A DNA stretch of 64,000 bases from Sphingomonas sp. H160509 (GTDB lineage: Bacteria; Pseudomonadota; Alphaproteobacteria; Sphingomonadales; Sphingomonadaceae): NCBI RefSeq assembly GCF_024124765.2, contig NZ_JAMXSR020000001.1, forward strand, positions 124,001-188,000. Direction: 5' to 3'. The first letter of the stretch is position 1. Every line of letters begins with the position of its first letter. Shown here piece after piece: positions 7,962 to 16,936 of this stretch. The position numbers and the translations under genes are program-made. The notes under the pieces were generated by a model. The model saw only the letters and a program-made list of their open reading frames with translations. It was not told where the DNA came from and searched no databases.

Positions 7962-9860
7962 GTGAGCTTACTCACTTCCGTCTTATGGGGAAGCTCCTCG
8001 AACTCGGCCGGTACGGGAACCGTGACGGGTCCAAATTCGAGTGACATCGTTTCGCCTGAGGCTACGTAGGTTGAGTGAACCGCTCGATAGCGTGAGTTGA
8101 TTGACTCCGCCACCCCGAGGGCCAGCTTCAAGGGATCGGTTGCGATTTGCTGTCCAGAAACTCCACCCAAGTCGGTTAGGACACCTGCGATAAGCCTCTT
8201 AACCGGCGCTCCATGCTTGACGGGATTCAAGTACTTAAGGCGGTCTAAGACGAGGCTTGTAGCCGCTCGCACTACGAGGTCGAAGTCACGCCGAACGGCA
8301 ACGCCGTCCTGACTCCCATGCTCGCCGGTGCCAATGTCATACACCTCGACGAAGGAGCTGATTCCCCTAGTTACTTCAGCCGAGAAATCCAAAGGAGGTT
8401 CGCCAGGCACCCTTGTCACGTTGGGCACCTGCACTGTGACGGCGCGTGTAACAGCGATCAGTCTGGGCTCAGTTGTTCGAAGATGGTGCTCATCGCGATG
8501 TGCGATGCCGATGGTCGCAGCGCCTTCAACGCCGGCCCCGAACTCCTCGGTCGCCTGCGTGACAATAGTGCCGAAGTCCTCCTTGCCAAAGCAGAGGACG
8601 TCCAGCGTATCGACCTCGTCATCATCCACACGGCGTCCGATAGGAAGGCGCAGCCCTCGGCCGATTGTTTGTATGGCGTTGGAGAAGGTCGCCAGTGATC
8701 TTAAAGGCGCGACAACCCACACGTTGGTAACGTCCCAGCCCTCCGATAGCTGGAATACATTAACCACAACTTTTACAGTACTACCAGGTTGATCAACCGA
8801 AATTAGGCGCGATATCTCGCCCTCATTGGAGCTGGCCCGTGCTGTCTTTGAATGTGCTATAAGAACCTCATCGTCTGCGAACCCGCGGTGAGACTTAAGC
8901 CAGCTACCGACCCGGTCGGCATGAGCGATATCCCTTGCGGCCACAAGAACGACAGGGTGGACGTCAGGGAAGTCAGATCGCCTTTCCCGAAGTTCGTTAA
9001 TGGCCTCTTGCTTGGCGCGCACACGATCGAGAGCGAAGTCAATTGTTTGATGATCCCACTCATCATCTGAGATATCGTCGGCCTTCTTCTCTACCCAAAG
9101 CTTGACGCCTTTTGTATACTTACCCTCACGCAGGCATGTCTTCAAATCGTATGAGTAGAGTACCTTGCTTTTTTGCGGCTTGAGGGACCGTGGCTGTAAA
9201 GCCGAGATGCAGCTTGGGCTTGAGCTGAGCGACCGCCTCACGCCAAGCGCCAAATTCTTGGTTAGCAATGTGATGAGCCTCATCAGACAGGACTACTAAG
9301 TCGTCAGCATCCATAAGATAGCTTCGTATCGATGGGCCGAAATCACCATCCATTCCTATCTTCGTGCCGATGAGCGTCTGCGGAGACAGTATGAAGACGT
9401 TTAACCGACTTTCATCCGGCGAGAAGCTGCTTACATCTGCCCGAAAGCAGATATTCGGCTCACTCATAATGGACTTGTCTAAGAACAAATACTTCGGAGA
9501 AAGCGGGTCGGTCTCTCTTTTAAACTTATCTAAAATTGCGTTGCGTGATGCAAGAATAAGAACATTCTTGGTCTGGTTCGACCGTGCCAGATAAACAATT
9601 ATGGCACCCAGCAGACGGGTCTTTCCCACTCCAGTCGCAAGATCAAACATAAGGTCCGCGGGTACATCGTTGCTAAACCCCAAGTCGTACAGGCGGTCAG
9701 AAACGGACTGCGCATCCATAACTCGCAAGTCGTTCCCTAGCGCGAGCATCAGCTCGTGGAACTTCGTGAATGACTCGTGTTGAGGCCGCCGGAAGCTCGC
9801 CTTTGCAATTACGCTTTCGTAGGCGGTCAGGAATGCAAGCGAACGTAGAGAAATAGTCAT
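7958..9860 (-). CDS. DEAD/DEAH-box helicase (type III Res-like), apparent frameshift
   Basis: The restored product is about 633 residues, a superfamily 2 helicase. Visible motifs: Walker A LATGVGKT (about residue 77), DEAH in LSDEAHH (about 195), GFTATV (motif III), and QTIGRGLRLP (motif VI, about 397). The two halves lie in different frames. Removing one base from the plus-strand T6 run at 9169-9174 joins PQAAKSKVLYSYDLK. The start overlaps the end of the upstream gene by ATGA. It is expected to translocate on DNA and cooperate with the separate nuclease. A phage-defence role is inference from context. Confidence 0.85.
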
Positions 9861-11887
9861 ATGGCCTCAGGGCGAAGGATATCGAAGGGGACACGGCGAA
9901 GAACAAGCTGCCCTTCAAAGTCGGCCTCTTCCAAGTCGTCGGTGCTTCGGAAATAAAATACTGTTAGTGGCCCTATATCCCCGTCTCGCACTTCGCTGGC
10001 GATCTTCGATGCAAACTCCGGTGTCAGAAACTCGGCCGGCCCGAGAAACCTGGCGCGGCCAGCACCGGCGATCGAAGTCGCATACATCGCTAGTGTTCCG
10101 TCGTCGAGATAACCCTCGGAACTTAGGATGGCTGCTGCAAGATCACTGTCGCTCATGGCAATTGCCTGTTCCGACAAGTCAGGCAGGTCATCGCCTTCGG
10201 AAAGTGTCGCAATGATCGGCCCCAGCTCAGCCATAACAAATCCGCGACCGCCGGCGTATGGGAGATACGAACCTTCTACAACCTTCGTAGACGGAAGCTG
10301 TTCTTCAAGGGCTTGATCCTTGCCGTCGACGCACGCTTTGAGCCGCGGCACCGCGCAGGAAGCTGCAACCTTACGATCATGGTCGGTCCCTCCCAGCAGA
10401 GTAACGAAACGACGGTCCGACTTTAAAGCCACAGCTGCCAAATCCGCAGCGGTCCCCAACGGCTCCAACACGAGGTCGCCGGGAGCCGTAAAGACCCGCT
10501 GAAGGCGATCGAGGAGGGGTTCAGGTTTGGACGTGGAGACCTCGTTCTCGATGAGGCCAAGAGCTTTAAGGGCCTTAAGGTGCTTCGTAGCGTCCTCGGT
10601 ATATCCCGCTAACACCTCAGCCTTTCCGGTCTCCTCTCCCTTTGTCCGACCAAGCCAAATTGACTGCTGATTCTCGGTCTCAATGCCGCCCCGCGGCTCG
10701 TATTTTTAGGAGTCGGGATTGCGGTGGGTTGTCGACTGCCCAAGTGAACGGCATCCGCCTTGTAGGCCGCAATCAGCGTGTTCTTGGCAAAATCCCAATA
10801 ACGTCCTGACCCCGGCCGGATCGGCTCGCCCTTGTAAGGGGTGCCTCTCCCGGGCGAAAAGCACGGCGCTGTATTCCTGGCCGACTACGCCGTTTGGTAG
10901 CTCTGTGGTCGCGACGGCTAACGCGCCTTTCGTGCTGAGCTCTTCAAAGATCCAAGGAATATCGGGCGCAGCTATCGGTGCGCCAGAGGTCGTTACTTCG
11001 ATCGATAACTTTTTCCGTGCCGCTGCCCCATTTTGATCGGTAACTTCAATGGTGAAGACGTAAACACCTGGGATGGTAGGTTTGCCCCAAATTACCCCCG
11101 TGAACGGGGATACCCGCCAGAGGCCATCGGGCAGCGCTCCCGATATAAGCCGCCAACGATAAGGAGGCTGGAACGTATTAAAGTCTGAGTTTCCACGACG
11201 CGTTTTTGCCCCCTTGTGCTCAGCCTTCCATGCGCCTCTCGGATCGGAATCGGCGTTCCCATAGCCTTTCGGAGCACGCTTCAAGGCAACAGGGCCCAGT
11301 GCATCCTTGTCGCGAGCATAAAGATAAATCAGGTCGTGAGCGTCCGTGAACTCTTTCATTCCCGGCATGTTGCGAGCTGAGTAGGTTTTTTGCCAAATGA
11401 TCGTGCCGACGCGCTTGTCCCTGAAGAGCTCGTCTAGGATCATGCGGGCGTAATGTGCCTCCTGCTCGCCGCAGTGGACTGCTACTACCCCTTGACGGGC
11501 TAGCAGTGCGCGGGCCTCAAGTAAGAAGGCACGTACGACAGCAAGCCACGTTGTCAGCCGTTTTGTCGAGGAGCTTTGGAAAGCGGTTTCAGCATCGTCC
11601 ACATTGAGCCGCGGAAGGTCAAGATAGATGAGCTTGAAGGCCGGCCCCACAGCGCGTCGCAAAGCGCGCATCGCGTCATGGCGATCACCGGTGATCACTA
11701 ACGAAACGTCATCTGACGAGTTCGTACCTATGCGCTCAGAAACTGAAAACCCACGCAGCTCACCCTTGTGAGTGAGCTGCCCGGTCGACCATTTACCATC
11801 GCTGGTTTGCGATACTCGGACGTTCAGTGACTTCCCGGGCCAGACGAGCTCAACGCGATCAGCATCGTCCATGGAAAGTTCGGTCAT
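9857..11887 (-). CDS. Type III Mod-like protein with degenerate methyltransferase motifs and an Ig-like insert
   Basis: The restored product is about 676 residues and aligns in plan with beta-class adenine methyltransferases of type III systems (VSLVITGD, then a WL...LLEARALL block, IIWQKTYS, and a C-terminal GDLVLEP region). The catalytic DPP(Y/F) is replaced by DLPR (residues 90-93), and the expected AdoMet-binding FAGSGT is replaced by LGTAAD (about 475). Residues 243-305 look like an Ig/cadherin-like insert (LPDGLWRVSPFTG...TIPGVYVFTIEVTD). It is probably a non-catalytic DNA-recognition or scaffold subunit. Frame: one extra base at plus-strand G4 10838-10841 and one missing base at T5 10703-10707 compensate. 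It overlaps both neighbours by 4 bases. Confidence 0.65.
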
Positions 11888-13188
11888 TCAGAGGTACCCC
11901 AATCAAATTGCTCCCCAACATTTTGCCCGAACCAAGCGCGCCAGCCGCCCGGATCGTCACGCTGGGAAAGCATTTCTCCCACCGTTTTCCAAGCGGGACG
12001 ATGAGCGTCCGAGATTGTTGGATTTCTATGTGTTCGCCGTTCCCAGACCTTTTCAAAACAGCCATGTACCGCGGCCGCAGGCTGACCACGGAGCCCGACG
12101 ATGAATACCCTCTCTCGAACTTGGGGAACGCCGAAGTCTGCTGCATTAAACTTTGCAGCAAGGACGCCGTAGCTTCCACTTCCGTCAGCATCTTTGAGGG
12201 CATTCATCAGACGATCGAAGTAGCGTTTATTCTGACCGGTCGTCAGGCCCGCCACGTTCTCGAAAACGAAAGCTTCAGGGCGCACCTCGGATATGAGCGT
12301 CGGCATCTCTCCGAGAATGTCCCGGTCGTCCTCGGAGCCACGCCTTAAGCCGCCCGATGACCATGGCTGGCAAGGCGGACCGCCGGATAGGATTCCTACC
12401 CGGTTTTTGAACCGGGTGAAGTCGGTGTACCGCAAATCTTGCGCTGAAATCTCGGCGTTCGAAAGTTCCGGTAAGCGTTCTAAAAATGGCACGCAGATAG
12501 GGTCAATATCAAGGCAGAGAAGGTGCTCGAAGCCCGCCTTGGTAACGCCGCGCGTGAGGCCGCCGATCCCGGCACAGATTTCTACGGCCGTACGGTTCTT
12601 CCACTCCCTTGCCTCAACGACGGCCGCCATTACGGCCTCTGCTAAAGGAGGCGGTACGGCGTTACCCAGGGCGCCTATCAGTTGACGATTTGAGAATGAT
12701 AAACCCTCAACGACAGCTGGTTCAAAGCCTTGGAGGCAAGCCACTTCCTGCGGCGTGAACCGGCGATAGCGGGCGCAGTTTTGATCAAGGACGTGCGCTT
12801 CCTGCGGAAGCTTCCGCCAATCGCGTCGAACCGTGGACGAGGGCTTGTCCCAAAGTTGCGGTCGGTGCTTTGGATCAAGCGCGACCTCTGCGCGCCAATG
12901 CATGGCGGCAACGTCTGGACCCTCAGTTCGAGACGGCGGTTCAGGGGCCACCTTAGCTGAAGGAGGTCCGTTCAAGTCGAACGAATGCTGAAACACCGTC
13001 GGTGCTTGGAGGTCGCGCTTTACGGCATGCAGATCGGCCGCCCGGTAGATTCGGTACCCATTTATCGGGTGCCTTGCCGGTCGGAGCTTGCCTGCCTTGT
13101 CCCAGTTCCGCAGAGTCTTTTCCGAGACCCCGAGTAATTCAGCGGCGTCCCCGACTTTAAGCCAATCTCGTCCTGTAAGAGCCTTCAT
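11884..13188 (-). CDS. Circularly permuted C5-cytosine DNA methyltransferase with N-terminal HTH
   Basis: Intact, 434 residues. Residues 8-55 form a MerR/excisionase-like HTH (VGDAAELLGVSEKTLRNWDKAG). Then come motifs that normally close a cytosine methyltransferase: RRFTPQEVACLQGFE (IX, 142-156) and GALGNAVPPPLAEA (X, 172-185). Only after these come motif I (VEICAGIGGLTRG, 202-214), catalytic motif IV (GGPPCQPWS, Cys273), ENV (310-312) and QVRERVF (356-362). The IX-X-I-VIII order is a circular permutation, known from enzymes such as M.BssHII. All catalytic residues are present, so it should be active. It lies 56 bases after vsr and overlaps the Mod-like gene by ATGA. Confidence 0.85.
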   Translation of the reverse strand: MKALTGRDWLKVGDAAELLGVSEKTLRNWDKAGKLRPARHPINGYRIYRAADLHAVKRDLQAPTVFQHSFDLNGPPSAKVAPEPPSRTEGPDVAAMHWRAEVALDPKHRPQLWDKPSSTVRRDWRKLPQEAHVLDQNCARYRRFTPQEVACLQGFEPAVVEGLSFSNRQLIGALGNAVPPPLAEAVMAAVVEAREWKNRTAVEICAGIGGLTRGVTKAGFEHLLCLDIDPICVPFLERLPELSNAEISAQDLRYTDFTRFKNRVGILSGGPPCQPWSSGGLRRGSEDDRDILGEMPTLISEVRPEAFVFENVAGLTTGQNKRYFDRLMNALKDADGSGSYGVLAAKFNAADFGVPQVRERVFIVGLRGQPAAAVHGCFEKVWERRTHRNPTISDAHRPAWKTVGEMLSQRDDPGGWRAWFGQNVGEQFDWGTSE

Positions 13189-13244
13189 TCCCCGTGCATA
13201 TCAACCTTGGAAAACCTTGGCAACAGCGGGTAGGCCACTTTCCT

Positions 13245-13658
13245 TTACGGGATCAAAAATGCTCTGAGACGGGCACTTAAGATTTCACGGTCGCGGCATT
13301 CGCACTCCCACACCACAAGCTGGCCCCACCCTGCCCTATCAAGCGCCAAACTCGTCCGCTCGTCGCGAAGACGGTTCTGATCAATCTTATTCCGCCAGAA
13401 CTCGATTCGGGTTTTTGGAAGCGCCCCTTTCCGGCAATTTGCATCATCGTGTCCATGCCAAAAGCACCCATGCACGAGGATTACCCTCCTCCGAGGACCG
13501 AATACGATGTCCGGCGTGCCGGGCAAATCTTTCCGGTGAAGCCGATAACGTAGACCCATGCCGTGAACGAGCCGGCGGACCACAAGCTCCGGTTTCGTAT
13601 CCTTACTACGCACGCGCCGCATTCGCTCTGAGCGATCCGCTGGAGACAGGATATCCAT
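13245..13658 (-). CDS. vsr: Very short patch repair endonuclease
   Basis: Intact, 137 residues, full family length. It shows RMRRVRSKDTKPELVVRRLVH at the start, LPGTPDIVFGPRR with the catalytic aspartate, and VHGCFWHGHDDANC with the zinc-ligand Cys and His residues. Vsr nicks T:G mismatches that arise by deamination of 5-methylcytosine, and it is normally encoded next to a cytosine methyltransferase, as here. It is the first gene of the leftward operon. Confidence 0.9.
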   Translation of the reverse strand: MDILSPADRSERMRRVRSKDTKPELVVRRLVHGMGLRYRLHRKDLPGTPDIVFGPRRRVILVHGCFWHGHDDANCRKGALPKTRIEFWRNKIDQNRLRDERTSLALDRAGWGQLVVWECECRDREILSARLRAFLIP

Positions 13659-14060
13659 CCACGATAGATAGGACGACTTCGCGTCAGAACCATTGGCTCA
13701 TATCCGCACAAAACGGAACGGCGCGATTGAGGCGCGTGACCGGCAGCACTGCCTCTGTGCGCCGCCAAAATTGAGCGAACTTACCGGGCAGGTATGCGGT
13801 AGTTTTCAACTTGCCGTCGCAGCCAGGAACCCAACCGCCACCAACCACCCTACCGTACTTCGTCAGAGAGTCCGGAGCCTGGCAGGGCTATAATGGCTAT
13901 TTGGTCCCAAAACCGGATCAAATTAGGAACATTGTCCAGTTGCGCAGGCTATTCCGTCCGCGCTCACGCGCGGTAGAAGCCGTTAGAAAGCTGAAATCGC
14001 AGCGCAATTTCCCATTTGTCTCGCCTCCCAAATCAAAACGGATCGATGGGCAATTGACAG
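13659..14060. other. Right end of the island, no gene recognised
   Basis: About 400 bases upstream of vsr with no convincing gene. The promoter of the leftward operon should lie here, but I cannot pick it with confidence. A 13-base motif at 13896-13908 (GCTATTTGGTCCC) repeats, with one mismatch, the sequence at 3149-3161 near the left end. ATTAGGA follows in both places. Confidence 0.45.
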
Positions 14061-14072
14061 CACACCCTTGCA
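14061..14072 (+). repeat. Right 12-bp direct repeat of the island (candidate attR core)
   Basis: An exact copy of CACACCCTTGCA at 3051-3062, in direct orientation, 11,010 bases apart. The sequence after this copy (AGCTGCGCTTGC) also resembles that after the left copy (TGCTATGCATGC). Confidence 0.55.
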
Positions 14073-14099
14073 AGCTGCGCTTGCTTTTTCCCGTTGGAT

Positions 14100-14320
14100 A
14101 TCAGGACCTTAGAAAGGCCATGATAGTGTATACAATGTCTTACACTTTGTCTTACAACGTAATACGTCCCAAAAAGCGCAGATTTCCGCCGTTTCCTGCG
14201 TAAGACACCGTAATACGGCTTATGCCCAAGCCACGATATCGAGCTTGTTGTAGCCGCGTTGCAAAGCTATAAGGAACGTCCTCCTAAGGACCCATCAGCC
14301 TCTCTGCTAGGAGGCTGGTT
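14100..14320. promoter_or_regulatory. Candidate operator/oriT region upstream of the mobilisation genes
   Basis: A short motif recurs here: TGTCTTACA at 14136-14144 and 14148-14156, and its inverse CGTAAGACA at 14199-14207. Two near-palindromes are interleaved, ACGTAATACGT (14157) and CCGTAATACGG (14209). Repeats of this kind directly before a ribbon-helix-helix gene and a relaxase operon are typical of relaxosome binding sites. The nic site cannot be placed. Confidence 0.4.
14296..14317 (+). promoter_or_regulatory. Hairpin covering the ribosome-binding site of the RHH gene
   Basis: CAGCCTC (14296-14302) pairs with GAGGCTG (14311-14317) across an 8-base loop. The right arm contains most of the GGAGG Shine-Dalgarno at 14310-14314 that serves the TTG start at 14323. 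The mRNA hairpin would mask the ribosome site, so translation may be kept low or regulated. Confidence 0.4.
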
Positions 14321-14322
14321 AC

Positions 14323-14610
14323 TTGAGTACCTCACGCCCTTATACCCTTCGGGTAGCCGGTGATCTGCGTGCCCGTATAGAGGCAGAAGCAGCCAAACTG
14401 GAGTGCTCGCCGTCGGACCTAATTCGTCGGGCGATCGAACAACACCTTGATAGCCGAAAGCTGCTTGAAGGCAGCGAGCGACGCCACTTGCGCGTGACCG
14501 AATATATGCAGGTCGCGCTCGATGCGATCATCCGGGAAAACCACCCGGAATTGCGCGAGACGCTCGTCCTCGAAGCCGACCGTCGCATGAAGCTTCATCA
14601 TGGCGCGTGA
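14323..14610 (+). CDS. Ribbon-helix-helix mobilisation (relaxosome) protein
   Basis: A 95-residue protein. Its N-terminus (TSRPYTLRVAGDLRARIEAEAAKLECSPSDLIRRAIEQHL) is a clear ribbon-helix-helix DNA-binding domain: one beta strand, helix, turn, helix. The rest is charged and helical. It probably binds the repeats upstream, acting as a relaxosome accessory factor and autorepressor. The start is TTG with GGAGG eight bases upstream. Its end overlaps the start of the coupling-protein gene by 11 bases, indicating an operon. Confidence 0.75.
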   Translation: MSTSRPYTLRVAGDLRARIEAEAAKLECSPSDLIRRAIEQHLDSRKLLEGSERRHLRVTEYMQVALDAIIRENHPELRETLVLEADRRMKLHHGA

Positions 14611-16934
14611 TGACCCCAAAGCGCCCCGCCAGGACATCCGTAACGACCGGCGTCCGATCCCCCAGAAGCACCATAGCGCGCGCGGTGAAGCACCGCGCAA
14701 TTCGGGCAACTTCACCCGTGGCAGCCAGCTTCTCAATACCCAGGTCCTGATGTGGCTACAGGGTGCCAAAATGCCGCTCTACATGTGGCTTGGCATCTTC
14801 GTCATCGCCTACTCCACGATCCTGTCGCTCACCCTCGACGAGAACAACATCCAGCTCATCTCGATGCGTATCCTGTCCAAGCTGTGGGACTGGATCTCGT
14901 TCGACGAAATGAAGCGCATCAACCTGCGTCTGCCCGACAACAGCGTGCGCCACACCTACATGGGCTACGTGCCTTACGTGCCAGAGGTCATCCTCGCATG
15001 GGACAAGGCCGTGAAGGGGTTCATGGGCTCGGTCGCGATTGCCTCGTGCATCACCATCCCGCTGTCGATCTGGTACGTCGATTTCTCGGCCCGTCGCGGC
15101 AAGGCGATGATCCAGGAGCGCCATGAGCGCGGCGCCATGCTGGTCGAGCGCGATCTGCTCTATTCCGAGATCGCCCAGCACAACAGAATCGAGTTCGTGA
15201 AGGAAGCCGCAAAACTCTTCCCGGACAAGACGCCGGAACAGGTCCTGAAACTGAAGTTCAAGGCCCGCAAGATGGGCGGGATCCACCACCCCCTACACCG
15301 TTGCCGGCATCCCGTTTCCACACCGTCTTGAGCAGTCACATTTCATGACGCTCGGCACCACCGGGTCCGGTAAAACGACCGTGTTCCGCAAGCTCCTTAA
15401 GGAGATGCGCGAACGCGAAGATACCGCCGTCGTGTTCGATCTGACCGGAGCCTATGTTGAGGCGTTCTACGACCCGACACGTGACACCATTCTCAACCCG
15501 GCCGACGCACGCTGCCCGGCCTGGACGATCTTCAACGACTGCCGGACCTATAGCGAATTTACCGCTGCCGCTGGAGCCCTGATCCCCTCCGATGGCGGAG
15601 CGGCCGATCCGTTCTGGGCACTCGCTGCGCGCACCCTTTTCATCGAGATGTGCATGAAGCTCATCGAAAAGGGGCTGACGTCCAATCAGGCGCTCGCCGA
15701 CAACCTGATGACCGCCGACCTCAAGCTGGTTCACAAGCATCTCGCCAATACCATCGCCGACCCCATCACGGCACCCGAGGCAGCCAAGATGGCGGAGTCG
15801 ATCCGAGCCGTCTTTAATACCAACGCGCAGGTCCTTCGCTTCCTGCCCGATGACGGGCCGCAATACTCAATCAAGGACTGGATGACGGCCGAGAAAAAGC
15901 CCGGCTCGATCCTCTTCATCACCTCCAACTACACCGACCTTGAGATGAACCGGGCGCTGCTCACGCTCTGGTCGAACCTCGCCATTCACGCGCTGATGAC
16001 GATGAAGAAGACCCGCAATCTGCGCACCTGGTTCGTGTTCGACGAATTGGGCGCACTCCACCGCCTGCCGGCGATCGAAGACGGCCTCCAGACCGCCCGT
16101 AACTTCGGCGGTGCAATGGTCCTTGGGCTGCACTCGTTCGACAAGCTCATCCAGGTCTACGGCGAAGAGAATGCCCGCAATCTGTCGTCGCTCGCACGCA
16201 CCAAACTGATCCTCGCCGCAGCCGACCTCGACACCGCCGAACAGGGTGCCCGCTACATTGGCAACCGCGAGATCCGGCAGATGGATGAGGGGTACAGCTA
16301 TGGTTACAACAACACCCGCGACGCCTCGACCCTGACCCCCCGTAAACAGATCGAGCCGCTGGTCATCCCCGATGACATCATGAATTTGCCCAGCCTGCAC
16401 GGCTTCGTGAAGTTTCCCGATGGCTTCCCTGCTGCCCGCATCCGCCTGGAATGGGAACATTACTCGACCGTCGCCGAGGGCTTCATCGAGCGGAAACCGG
16501 CTAAGCCGGACGAGCCTGGAAGGGTGGTTCGCGGAGGTGGTGGCAAGCCGCAGAGTGGCGACGACGATGTTGGACGTGGCGATGTGCCCGGTTTGACAGA
16601 AGAAGAGGTTGAGCCGGCAAACGTGGCCAACACCTTCGCCACTAATATCCTGTCGCAGCCGACTGAGAACGAGGTCGACAATTCGCGCGACGCTACACCG
16701 GTTGAAGCCACCGCCAGAACCGAACCGCCGGTGCTCGTCCAAGACATGCGTGAGCGTTCCGGCGATGACGATCGCAAGGACCGCGAACGGTCTCTGGAGG
16801 GTAAGTCCGTCCAGGCGCGCAGTGAGGACCAGCAGCGCCAGAAAGACGATCCTACGCCGACCGGAGAACGGCCGGAGGACCTGTCGATCCGGGAGGCGCG
16901 CGATGCCTTCCCTGATGACGGATACGGGATGTAA
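14600..16934 (+). CDS. traD: Type IV coupling protein (TraD/TrwB-like), apparent frameshift
   Basis: The restored product is about 777 residues. Two hydrophobic stretches (about residues 55-75 and 145-165) anchor it in the inner membrane. The motor domain has Walker A GTTGSGKTT (about 253) and Walker B WFVFDELGALHRL (about 480), with LGLHSFDKLIQVYG downstream as in TraD/TrwB. The last 150 residues are acidic and disordered, a common contact tail for the relaxosome. It links the relaxase-DNA complex to a type IV channel; no channel genes lie in this window. Removing one C from the C5 run at 15289-15293 joins the two halves (GGIHHPYTVAGIPF). Confidence 0.85.
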
Positions 16935-16936
16935 CG

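Noticed and set aside
11884..13658. vsr plus methyltransferase as an ordinary type II restriction-modification pair
   Set aside because: Vsr repairs mismatches and is not a restriction enzyme. No type II endonuclease gene is present; the only nuclease partner is the type III-like one.
13811..14203. A 130-codon rightward open frame crossing the island's right end
   Set aside because: No ribosome-binding site, no familiar residues, proline- and arginine-rich shadow-like composition, and it crosses the candidate attachment repeat.
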